From assembly GCA_916700875.1 (NCBI GenBank), contig CAKAKS010000067.1:27517433-27581432 (forward strand): a stretch of DNA of 64,000 bases, written 5' to 3'. This document shows, one piece after another, positions 45,639 through 56,000 of this stretch. Source of the DNA: Sebastes aleutianus (taxonomy: Eukaryota > Chordata > Actinopteri > Perciformes > Sebastidae). The notes beneath the pieces were generated by a model. That model saw only the letters and a list, made by a program, of their open reading frames with translations. It made no database searches and had not been told where the DNA came from. Numbering within the stretch: position 1 is the stretch's first letter; every line of letters begins with the position of its first letter. The translations under genes and the position numbers were made by a program.

Positions 45639-45926
45639 ATGGATTATGGCCCATTTGTGTCGGTGGTCCGCATTAGACCGGCGAGCGGGACAGAGGAAGG
45701 CAGCAGAACTGTTCAGTGTTCACTGGCTCGATACTTAGCAAGCTATCAGAAGTGCTTTCAAGGTCTGCAATCCTGCACGGACGTTCACATTTCACTGTGT
45801 GACATTCGCCTGCTGAGGGATGATGGGAAGGATGCAGCCACCGTGACGGTGAGGGATGAAGGACACACGCCGGCGCTGGAATATCGGTTACAGTACATCA
45901 GTGTCAAAAAGACAACTACAGGTTTC
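45639..45926 (+). CDS. Unassigned exon-like stretch, about 95 codons
   Basis: An ATG at 45639 opens a frame beginning MDYGPFVSVVRIRPASGTEE, with LARYLASYQKCFQGLQSC, DVHISLCDIRLLRDDGKD and ALEYRLQYIS. A possible donor, ACAG|GTTTCA, follows near 45920; after it the frame drifts into AT-rich sequence that looks non-coding. Codon use and GC content are higher than in the neighbourhood, and alternating hydrophobic/charged segments suggest a folded beta-rich domain. I do not recognise a family. No upstream acceptor is needed if the ATG is real. It could be the first exon of an unknown gene, a domain of a gene broken by transposons, or a decayed retrocopy. Confidence 0.35.
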
Positions 45927-46014
45927 ACCTACACTTTATTTACTGTCTGGAGTTTAACTTCAGATGGATTTCTTTACTTTACACTACATGTATTACAGTG
46001 ATTCCCAAAGTCTG

Positions 46015-46662
46015 ACTACACTACACAGTGTTCTGAGAGAAAACTAAACTTCTGCACCTCCTCATGGCTCTGTTTTCAGGCTTTAAATAATCTAGCCTGT
46101 GATGGGAGACTTTGGCCAATCACAGGTCATTTCAGAGAGAGGGAGAGCGTTCCTATTGGCTGTTCATTCAAGGGAGGCAGCTGTCAATCACTCGCGACCT
46201 CCGATCAAACGGTCAAACTAGGCAGCACTGACCAAATATGAATCAATATTCTGTTACTGTAATGCCTATTTCTCTCCTCAAATGTGTTCAGAAACATCTT
46301 GTAGTGTACTGTTTACCTGTAAAATTAGAAAGTTTGCTCCGGCTGGTGGGCGATGCTTGGAATTTCCTCAACTGATATAATATAATAATATTGATTCATA
46401 TTTGATCAGCGCTGCATAGTTTGACCATTTGATCGGAGTTTGCGAGTGATTGACAGCTGCTCAGAGACGGCAAGGCTCCAGCTCGGCTCTGATTGGTTGT
46501 TTTCCTCCGGTCTGTGAAATCCTGCAGATGCCATTAGGAGCACCGGAGGACACCGGAGGACACCGGAGGACACAGAGGCACATGATTTTGCAGTCTTGGA
46601 AAGGGAGGAGTGAGCAATCTGCAACCACACCATGTCGCTAAATCCTACATACTGTACCTTTA
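46015..46662. mobile_element. MITE with TTAAAGGTACAGTATGTAGG right end and internal inverted copies
   Basis: The segment contains CCTCATGGCTCTGTTTTCAGG...CAGCTGTCAATCACTCGCG and its inverted partner GCGAGTGATTGACAGCTG, with GATCAAACGGTCAAACTAGGCAG mirrored. A GGAGGACACC triplication lies at 46540-46571. Related copy at 49400-49800. Confidence 0.6.
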
Positions 46663-48210
46663 ATGCAATATTTCTGCATCCAAAACACAGAGTCACTGTC
46701 TAGTCCAGTGTTTATATGGGCTTATTATGTAACAGGCCAATAAAGTAAAAATCAGCTGGTTTAGTGATCATGAAGAATGCAATTAATGTAATGTGCGCAC
46801 CTCCTGGCAACTGGGTAGAAGTACCCTTTGGGGGATACTGCTGAAATCTGTCACACTGATAACTGTGAAACACAGAATGACACAGACACAGAATCTATTC
46901 ACTATTAATGACTCTTGATTAGTAATAAATAAATATATATATATTTATCATAATATACAATAACTAACCAGGAAATGTTGAGTCTATTGGGATTATAAAC
47001 AAACCAAATAGGCTGCATCATTATGACTGCTAACTGCCAAACACTCTTTTCCACAGGTGACCAATTACTGTGATGTTGTTAGCGTTGTGCAGGTCCGTTA
47101 GAAAAGAAGGAAGCACAGCCGAAGAAATTGCTCTGCAGATACGAAGGAAAACACTCAAGTGCAGCGTGATCTATTGGCGTTTTCTCTCTCTCCACAGGAC
47201 TCTGCCAGCCCTGTAGACTTTCTGTTGGGGGGGGGGGGAGAGAGGCGTTTCTTAAGATTTTCATATCTGATGTCTGTCTGACAGGTCTATTGTTGGTTGG
47301 AAAAATACAGTTTTGACCTGAATTGATTTTCCGACTTTCAATCATGTAACCCTTAGCGAGAGATCACATGCTGCTCATTCATGCGCTGAATAAGAAACAC
47401 CATTCAAACAAAACTATAATTTCTATTGGGAATTGTAATCAAACAGTGCCTGTTATTATCGTCAGACTGGAACACACAAGGGGGTTGATTGCTGTTCCTA
47501 CTCTGACTCTACTTTCGCTGCACCTTCAGGTGCTATTAAATCCTTTAGATGCCTGCTCTGATATTTATTCTTTCTAAAAATGAAACTCTTAAATATGAAT
47601 ACATTTGACTGACCTCGCAGTGCCCAACATCATTCCCACATAGCATCGAAGCTGCATTTTAATCCAAAACAAAAATGCGAGGACGACGCAGAAATTTGTA
47701 CAAACCCTTCTTGTGGGAAAAAGCCATTGTAGAGGCCAGGTAGAAAGGCATCAATAATTCAGTCCCACACATCTCATATTTGACCTCATACGAAAAATTC
47801 ATTCCCTTATGTTGAACCGAGTTGGAAGAGATATGGGAACGGATACATGAAAGGAGGTGGAGGGGTAAAAAAAGAAAAGAAAAGAACAGCATCAGTATGA
47901 GAACCATGAGGTATTGCTCTTCCCTGCTGCATCCTCAGTCCTCGCGTTGATTGATGGGATCACAGGCAACCTTCACTATGAAAAGGGAAATCTGATTGGC
48001 ACCGAATCCCAGCAATAATGATTGGCATGCATCCCCTTTCTGTGTTGAATGTGTATTACCATTACTGAACTTGCTTCCTCTTTTTTTTTTAATGAAAAGG
48101 GAATTTGAACTGTTGACAGCTGTCCTCGACTGTCCTTGAATGATTTTAATACCCAAAACTGTAATCTCCTCCACAAGCGTATAAAACCAGCTCTAAAACG
48201 TGCTCTACAG
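46663..48210. other. Intergenic, nothing recognised
   Basis: No exon, RNA gene or repeat border recognised, apart from a G9 run near 47227 and AT microsatellite at 46930-46943. Confidence 0.4.
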
Positions 48211-48408
48211 CAGTGATTCTCAAAGTGGGGTCTGAGGACCCTCAGGGGTCCGTGGAAGTCTGTCAGGGGGGTCCGTAAAAATAATTAGCTATAATGTATA
48301 AAATTGTATTGCATCATTAAAACGGCATATCTACAGATGGGGACCATTTGCGCCAATAAAACAAGCATATTGTGCCCATTACTCTCACCCACGTTAGCTC
48401 TGGGCCAA

Positions 48409-49315
48409 TACATCAGACCGGCAATACGAGATCCAGAGTAGGCTCACAGGACCATGCCCCCTTTTGGGGGAAAACAATCCAGCGCAACCGGAAGAAGTAG
48501 ATACATGTCTCCAAACTTCTACTTTAAACAAACCTGTAATAGTAATAACGCTATGCTGAAGAGTTGCTGTGTAGTTGGTTGCACCAACAATAAATCCAAA
48601 AACGCTGATCTCCAATTTGTTCCCCTGCCGTGTCTTATAAAAGATCTAATAGAGGGGCTTTATGGCTCCAAGCTATTGACCAGACCAGCATCGTGTCATT
48701 GCCGAGGCTGACCTCCCTTTTGGGGGAAAGAAACTCACTGTCACAGGAGAGAAAATGAAGAAATACTGTTGTGTAGTAGGTGAATAAATGGCTAAATGAT
48801 GCCGGTGACAGTGACTAGCATGGCTAGCTAACATTAGCTTGAGTGTAAGGCTGCTGCAGTAATACAGTCATACATTAACATTATAGCAGCATCAGACTGT
48901 CGTCTCCAACTAAATCTCAGCCTATAGAACAAACAGTTGGATAATAACAGGTTGGTTATTTACAGACAACACTTAGCCTAACGTGATTCAATCAAATACG
49001 TATAGATGTCTGGATGAGCAATATCCGGCCACTGTGTTGGACGGGGGAAGACTGAAGGGACGTGACGGTGATCAACAGTAATTTATTAAGATATCACGAA
49101 CGCTCAGGTTCAGGCAAGGTCGCAAAATGATTATTAGACGTGTATAAAACAAACGTTTGTATAAAAAGAGATGAATGGATACGAACTTGTCAAAATTACA
49201 ATTCAAACATACGTCAAAATGCATTGAAGTTTATGGGATCTTTGGTTTTCTGTCCCCCAAAACGGGGCGCGGCCTTGACTTTTTGAGAAGTACCTGAATG
49301 CGCCGGTCTGATGTA
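48409..49315. mobile_element. Insertion with 14-bp perfect inverted ends and a THAP-like fragment
   Basis: TACATCAGACCGGC (48409-48422) and GCCGGTCTGATGTA (49302-49315) are exact complements. Further in, CCCCCTTTTGGGGGA (48457) is mirrored by TCCCCCAAAACGGGG (49252). A TTTTGGGGGAAA block recurs at 48718. The element may be a P-element-like, THAP-encoding family; no transposase catalytic region is present. Confidence 0.6.
48553..48630 (+). pseudogene. THAP zinc-finger N-terminal fragment
   Basis: The frame reads MLKSCCVVGCTNNKSKNAD then LQFVPLP, the first half of a THAP (C2CH) domain with the Cys-x4-Cys start. The expected Trp, second Cys-x2-His and AVPTIF box do not follow, so the domain is broken. 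A degraded second start (KKYCCVVG, then stop) appears near 48752. Confidence 0.65.
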
Positions 49316-49399
49316 AAGAACTCTGATATGATTGTGACACATCACGTCAATCTGTCATGAATCAGTCATTTCACTCAGGGCGCAACGAACCGTTCCTGC

Positions 49400-49800
49400 T
49401 GCTGCAGAATCATCTTGTAGTGTACTGTCTAGCTGTAAAATGAGAAAGTTTGTGACCCGGCTGAGATCAGTTGAGGAAATACCAAGCACTGCCCACCAGC
49501 CGGAAAAAACTTTCTCATTTTACAGCTAAACAGTACACTACAAGATGTTTCTGAACACATTTGAGAGAAATAGGCATTACAGTAACAGAATATTGATTCA
49601 TATTTGATCAGCGCTGCCTAGTTTGATCGTTTGATCGGAGTTTGCGAGTGATTGACAGCTGCCTCCGTTGAATGAACAGCCAGTAGGAATGCTCTCTCTC
49701 TGAAATGACCTGTGATTGTTTTTTCTAAGGCCTGAAAACAGAGCCATGAGGAGGTGCAGAAGTCTAGTTTTTCTCTCAGAGCACTTGAATTACAATATGC
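49400..49800. mobile_element. Second copy of the 46.0-46.6 kb MITE, inserted in hAT debris
   Basis: Shares ATCTTGTAGTGTACTGT, TTTCTCATTTTACAGCTAAACAGTACACTAC, GATCGGAGTTTGCGAGTGATTGACAGCTG and CAGAGCCATGAGGAGGTGCAGAAG with 46015-46450, with parts inverted. Confidence 0.65.
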
Positions 49801-49997
49801 TGAAAGGTTATTATGGAATTGTTGCCCAATGAAGCCAAAAAATATTCCGCCTACCCCCACTTTAAACCTGTAGCCGTAGACTTCTTTCTGCATCCCAAAT
49901 GGTTGAACAATCCACTTGCATACCCCCACATACAACGTGGCAATACAAAGTGCATTTTAGAAAAGGTAAGGCTTCTTAGTGGGGTGCTCTTAGAAGC

Positions 49998-50020
49998 GGC
50001 AGCAGCAGCAGCAGCAGCAT
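49998..50020. repeat. Short (GCA)n microsatellite
   Basis: About seven GCA triplets. Confidence 0.8.
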
Positions 50021-50039
50021 TAAAACCTTGATTTCCACA

Positions 50040-52199
50040 CTGCCGCCATCATTAGTATTAGTCCTGCATAATTTTCTGGCTGTTAAATCAATTATGGAGG
50101 TCTCTAATCAACAGCACACGCCTGCAGGTACACTGGTGGGGATCTCTGAAAATAATGTGGAGTGATTAGAGGAGGAGCACGCCGTATGAAAATGAAACAA
50201 CAGTTTAGTACGCTCAGCGTGTATTCGGCGATAGAAGAGGGGGCTGTTCAAAATAACAGACTCCCCTCAAAACACCAATCATACTGGACGTTTTGAGCTT
50301 TTGCCATTGTGTCCATGACAACCATTGTACGCAAGGCTTTGTTGGACATGTAATGGCACAGCCCGAGGATTGTATCACAGTAGGCACAAAGAAAATCCAT
50401 TTGCTTCATAGGACAACTGTAATAAGAGCATTTCATAGTGTGAAATAGACGGCGTAATACATCTTCAGCCTTGGTGCGATGGGTTCTGGTCAGGTCTAGT
50501 TTTTTTTTTTGTTTTTTTTTCAATGTCTGCTGTGAGGCTGCTGTTGTTGAAGCTGTGCATACGGACTGGTTTTTATGGAAATGGCGGTGAAAAACATCCC
50601 TCTGTGATCGGCCCATCAAGCTAAACTCCGGTAGATGCCTCTGGCTACAAAGAACACAAGATGTCATTATTCGACAGGCAATTCCTTGGAGTGTTCATAC
50701 TGTCAGTTTTGTCAAGGGTTTTGTGTTTATGTATGTTTTAACGTTTGAATGAAATGCCAGACAATTTTGCACCTTTGTGGACAAGTTGTATCGTATTGTA
50801 TTCTGATGTGATCATTAATACATACCGATATTCAAAGGAAATAAACTTATTCTCTTTCTTTTCGAGAGACGAGAAACATCTACTGTCATGTCAGTGTGTT
50901 GAGTAAAAAGCGGGAGCCGGGAGACGATTAGCTTAGCTTAGCATAAAGACTGGAAGTAGGGGAACAAGCCCCGTCTCCTAAAAACCTCATTCCCATACAA
51001 CGAAACAGAATTGTACGTTTTGAGGGACACATATTTTGTCGCAGCTAGTGTTTGTTTTTGACGTATCACAAATTGTCCACGAGAGTCCGCGTAGGGAGGA
51101 GGTCGGTGTTGTGGATGAGTCAACAAACACCAGACTTTCACCCAGGAGACTGGTGTTCGTGTCCCCTGTGAAACTAAACTAATCATGATGCCATGTTTAC
51201 TAAACGTAACCAACTAGGTTTGTTGCCTAAACCTAACAAAGTAGTTTTGTTGTGTTTTGATTCAATTAGGGCCAATTAGTCAATCAATTTAAAATATTTA
51301 ATTGTGATTAATCACATGATTGTCCATCGTTAATCGCGATTAATCACACTTTTTTATCTGTTAAAAATGTACCTTTAAGGGAGATATATCAAGTATTAAT
51401 TACTCTTAACATGATATGCTTGCTTTATGCACATAATTCCAGATTGAAGAAAATGTTCTAACTATTCCTTTAAATTAGATTTCTCTATGCTCACCTGGAC
51501 TACACAGCAAATTATTGCAATACCTTATATCTCAGGAATTAATATATATCAAATAGGTCTGTCAAATTCACATCAAATGGAAAGTTTGCCACTTTTGAAA
51601 CAGGTTGAAGATGCATTGTCAAATGAGGCGTTTTATGCCACTTGACATACTGGTGATGGTATACGCTGCCTGTGACAGGCAGTATTACTAAAAACATGCC
51701 ATTTTTTGATGTGGAACATGCCCTTTAGTTGCGTTTCTTGTTGAGCTGTCATGAAATAACCGTGGCATTTAATACAGCTGTTCAGATCCAACCATATAGA
51801 AATAGCAGTCTTTTAAAAAGAATATCGACATGTTTTTGAATGAGAATCAATATGGCTCTAGGTCCTGGTATATGAACACATTTCCAAAAGCATTCTCCTA
51901 TTTTAGTCCACGAGCAGCTCTGAAAGCACACCTGATACTACAGCGCTTAGCAGCAGAGGAAAAGAATTACAGTAAGAGTTTATGAACCATGGACTGACCT
52001 CTACGCGTTGACTGAAAGCCGCAGTCTCTAAAAAAACACATCTTTCACACTCATCTGCTACATGTCATGGTGCTGAGGGGAAGAATAAGAAGATAGAGAA
52101 AATCACTGAGCTTTTTACAGAACAGTTTGGCTATAGAACTGGCAGGACAGCTGTGTTAAAGCGACCGGCTGGCCTTGTGAAGAAAAGAAGCATTGAATC
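50040..52199. other. Intergenic, with repeat fragments
   Basis: 50890-51260 carries a fish repeat with TTAGCTTAGCTTAGCATAAAGACTGGAAGTAGGGGAACAAGCC. 51268-51430 is a fragment of the AGGGCTGTCAA family (TTAATCGCGATTAATCACAC). No gene recognised. Confidence 0.45.
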
Positions 52200-52212
52200 T
52201 TTTAAAATACAC

Positions 52213-52218
52213 TTTATT
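52213..52218 (-). terminator. Candidate polyadenylation signal of lrrc24
   Basis: AATAAA on the minus strand, 851 bp beyond the lrrc24 stop codon, preceded by repeat-poor sequence that could be the 3' UTR. Confidence 0.4.
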
Positions 52219-53068
52219 ATGTAGAAACCGAAGACAAAATGTACAATATTCACATTATAATGGCTGTTACAGACGTGGGTTAATGGAGTTAATTCCACCA
52301 AAGGTTCCATTTCAAACAATAGAAATGTTAATTCCTTGTTCTAGTTTTGCAACAAATCAGTAGAAAAAAAACACAACATGTTAACATCAAGGAATACAAT
52401 GAATGCTATGGTGTATTAAAAAAAAAAAAGGCTTTTCGCTGCATTCAAAATGAGCCTCTTTATCCGCCCACTCACATATATGGGTAATGACATTGTGGTT
52501 TCAGCGAGAGGATCAGTTCAGGTCTTATTCTAATGGGATCTGCAACAGGGTCCACAAAACATCTGTACTTCACAGTGAGAATTAGCTTCATTATATTTAC
52601 ACAAAAACACTGACAGAACGCACAAAACAAGAAAAGTACAAAATATGACATGATTAAAACACTGTTTTAATTCATATTGTTGTTAGTTGCCACTATGTGC
52701 TGCACAGTCTCAGCCTCTTTTTGTGAGGATTCAGATGTCATACAAACCGTTTCTGGTGAAGTTAGCCACTTATAATTATCTTTAAAGGGTTGATTTGGAG
52801 ACAGACGGGGTATGATTCAGTTTTGCTTTCCCTAATTATCACTGTTCATCCCTCTGACCCATTTTAATGCCGTACAATCAATCAGATGCGGATCTCTGAG
52901 AGGCTGATCGTGATCAAGGTTTCCCCCAGCAACCGCTAACTGACGCTCTCCCCTCTATTGAAGACAACATAATAATCTGATGCTTCGAATCATTGCACCA
53001 AGGTGATTTCCTTTAATGTCTTTAATTAAGTCCGTCCATATATTGTTTTACAACGCAATTAAGACCCC

Positions 53069-56000
53069 TTAGCAGTGGATCTCGTAGGCGACCTGTGATC
53101 CGAAGAGGAGACTCTGACTGAGGAAGAGCTCCTCTGGGTCTGTTGTTAGGGGTCCCTCGCCTCCGTCTGCCGGGTTCCTGCGAAGCCCCATCCCTCCCGA
53201 TCTGGTCAGTGTCTGCACCATTTCGTGGTCCAGGAGAGCCTCCTTCATACCCTTCTGCTGGACGAACCCGCTCATCATGGGACACCTGGACGAAGCGGAG
53301 CCCGGGACGGGCTTGGTCCTGTTTAGCACGTACATCTCGTGGCCGTGGTCGTCGCGGTACTCCTCCAGCTGCGCGAAGGTGGTGGGTCCGTCGGAGTAGT
53401 CGTTCACGTAGAGGATGCTCTCTTCCTTGCTGGTGCAGTAGGAGCCGCCTTCGTCTTTGCGGTACTGCTGGTGGCGGGTGTAGATCATGATCAAGAGGAG
53501 GACGGCGGTGAGCGCCAGCAGCGAGATGCCGACGGCGATGGCGGTCTGTGTAGCGGGGCCGAGGGAGTAGAAGTCCATGCTGTCCTGTTCGTAGAGCAGC
53601 TCCTGACTAACATCCAGAACCTCTGGCTGATAGAAGGAGTTGGATGAGGAGGAGGCGAAGGAGTGCACGTTCAAACGAGGCCAGAACTGGGATGAGTATG
53701 AAGAAGAAGACATGTTGACGGCCAGGTGAAAAGTAACTCTGGCGACGCCACCGGGGTTCCAGGCCTCGCACTCATAGCGCCCAGCATGCGCTACAGTCAC
53801 ATTGCTCAGGAACAGCATGCCGCTGCCCATGTCTGGATCAAAGCTGTCCCTCTCGCCGCCCTCCTCAGCCCCACGCACAAGCCCCTGGATCCCCCCAACA
53901 CCTCCAACCTTGATCCCTCCGCTGCTGGGCAGGGCGGTCACCACTCCTCCAGCTCCGGGCTTGAAGAGCTCACCGTTGGGTCCAAGCTCTTGAACCAAGC
54001 CTCGAGGTGATAGCTGGGCCTTGCCGTGGGAGGCTTTCTTCCAGGTCACCTGTGGCTGAGGGTATCCAGACGCCTGGCAGGAGACCCGTAGGCTCTCCCC
54101 CAGTCGCACGGTCAGGTGGCTGGGCTCGAGCTGCACCACGGGGGGGATGCAGACCAGGCTGTTGGGAGCCACCTCCACCAGGCTGAGGTGGGAGAGGCGA
54201 GGCGGCTCGGAGCACATCAGCCGACGCTGTTCGGCAGAGCTCAACAGACGCTGTCCGTCTTCGCTGATCCAGGTTCTCAGCCAGCCCAGGGCACAATCAC
54301 AGCGCCATGGGTTCTCTAGAGGTGAGGAATGGAAGAGGAAAAGGTAAATGTTTCCAATGACAAGAATGAACCTTGAACCCCCAAATGTTAAGCCAATATG
54401 GCAGAGAATCCCTAAATCTGGGGACACACCAAGCCGACATGAAAAGAACAAGCGGTGACGAAGGCCACCAGTTGCGTCGCTTCACATTGCCTTTGTCTTG
54501 GCCAAAAAGTTGCACTGGAACACAGCGCAGAGACTACAGCCGACGGCCAACTACCACGTATGTTCTGCGCCTACGTGAGATGAAATAACTCCACACCAGT
54601 ATTTTGTATTTGTCATTCAAAAAGGGAAACCGGAAGACCGAGGACTGTGGATATACAAGCCGTTATGAAACGTAAACGTAAACAAAGCAGCGTTTGCCGA
54701 TCATTTTCACACCACTCTCACTCACCACTTATCTTCATTGCAGATGGCCTTGTCGTTGTGAAAACATCCGTGTGTTGGAATGATCAGATGAGATGAAGAT
54801 GAAAAATGATAGAAGAGCTTTCTCTGTTTTTCCTCTTGACTTTACTCGTTTGCTTGCTTTCCTCGCATCCGTTTCTCTTCTCGTGCACTGATTCATTTAA
54901 ACTGAACAGCCAATCAGAGTGAATTCTCTCACCGACAGGCGGCGCCGCCGATTCAACATGCTGAATCGCCCGAAAAAACTCTAACACAGGCAGACTAGAG
55001 CCAACAGTGCGGGACACACCAGAAAAACTAGGACACAGGGATGCTCACCGACGGCCCCAAACTGTCCATCGGCCGACAGTCGGCTTGGTGTGTCAGGGAC
55101 CTTTAAAGTGCTCAGAAAGAAATCAACAACATGAAAAATGAGCAAACTCCATCTGCTGATGAAGATCATCTGATAAGATTGAAAGCTCCAAACAAGCTGC
55201 TAAATGGACATCGAGTTGGGTCTGTTTTCCAAGGTCAAGTATTAACTGTGAACCCCAACGTTTGAGCCAACATCGATGAGAAGTTCCTGAAGTGCAGAAG
55301 AAATGAAAATGTGAAGATCTACGATCCCATAACAGCTGAGCAAACTCTTATGAAAATCATGTGAAAGGATCGAAAGCTCCAGAACAGCTGCTAAATTAGC
55401 CTTGAGGTGACAAAATTTTATTTTGTTTTGATAGTTGATAGTTTGTTGGAGTTCTTTTGGTGCCCATTGTGGGACTAATTGCCCTGGATAGGAGGTCCCT
55501 TTTGTAGACAGTGTTCCTTCAATTTATTCTGTAAAATGATGTCTTTGAGGGGATTTTTTTTCTCATTAAAAGGTTTATAGTTAGAGGAAACACTTTGATA
55601 TGTAAAACATGTTTAATGGCACTTCATTTTCATTGACATGAGCCAGCAGGTCACGGCTGGAGCAGTGCTCTCAAAAGCAGTGTCAGTTTGTTGGAATTGT
55701 GGTATGGAAGCATTTTTCAAGGCTATTTAAAATGAAATTCAATCATGGAGGATTATGTCACATCACAGTGAGACATAATGTGTTGTAGTTGTTCCGCCTA
55801 CCTGTGACACGGAGCACCTGCAGGCTCACGAGCGGTTTGAGTGATGAGGCTCCCAGCGTGCGGAGGTGATTTCTGCTGAGGTCCAGCAGGGCCAGGGATG
55901 ACAGGCCAGACAGAGCTTGCTCCGCCAGCAGCTCGATGCTGTTTTCCTGCAGATGGAGTTCCTGCAGACGCTGCAGACAGCAGAAAGACAATAAAGCAGA

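Larger units (their letters stand above)
48211..49400. mobile_element. hAT MITE split by a THAP-bearing insertion
   Basis: 48211-48372 (CAGTGATTCTCAAAGTGGGG...GCCAATAAAACAAGCAT) matches 44157-44305. The match resumes after the insertion with AACTCTGATATGATTGTGACACA (about 49319), which is where 44306-44325 continues without a break. Confidence 0.7.

Noticed and set aside
53143..54347. Several plus-strand ORFs opposite lrrc24 exon 4
   Set aside because: Shadows of the GC-rich coding exon; no family resemblance.
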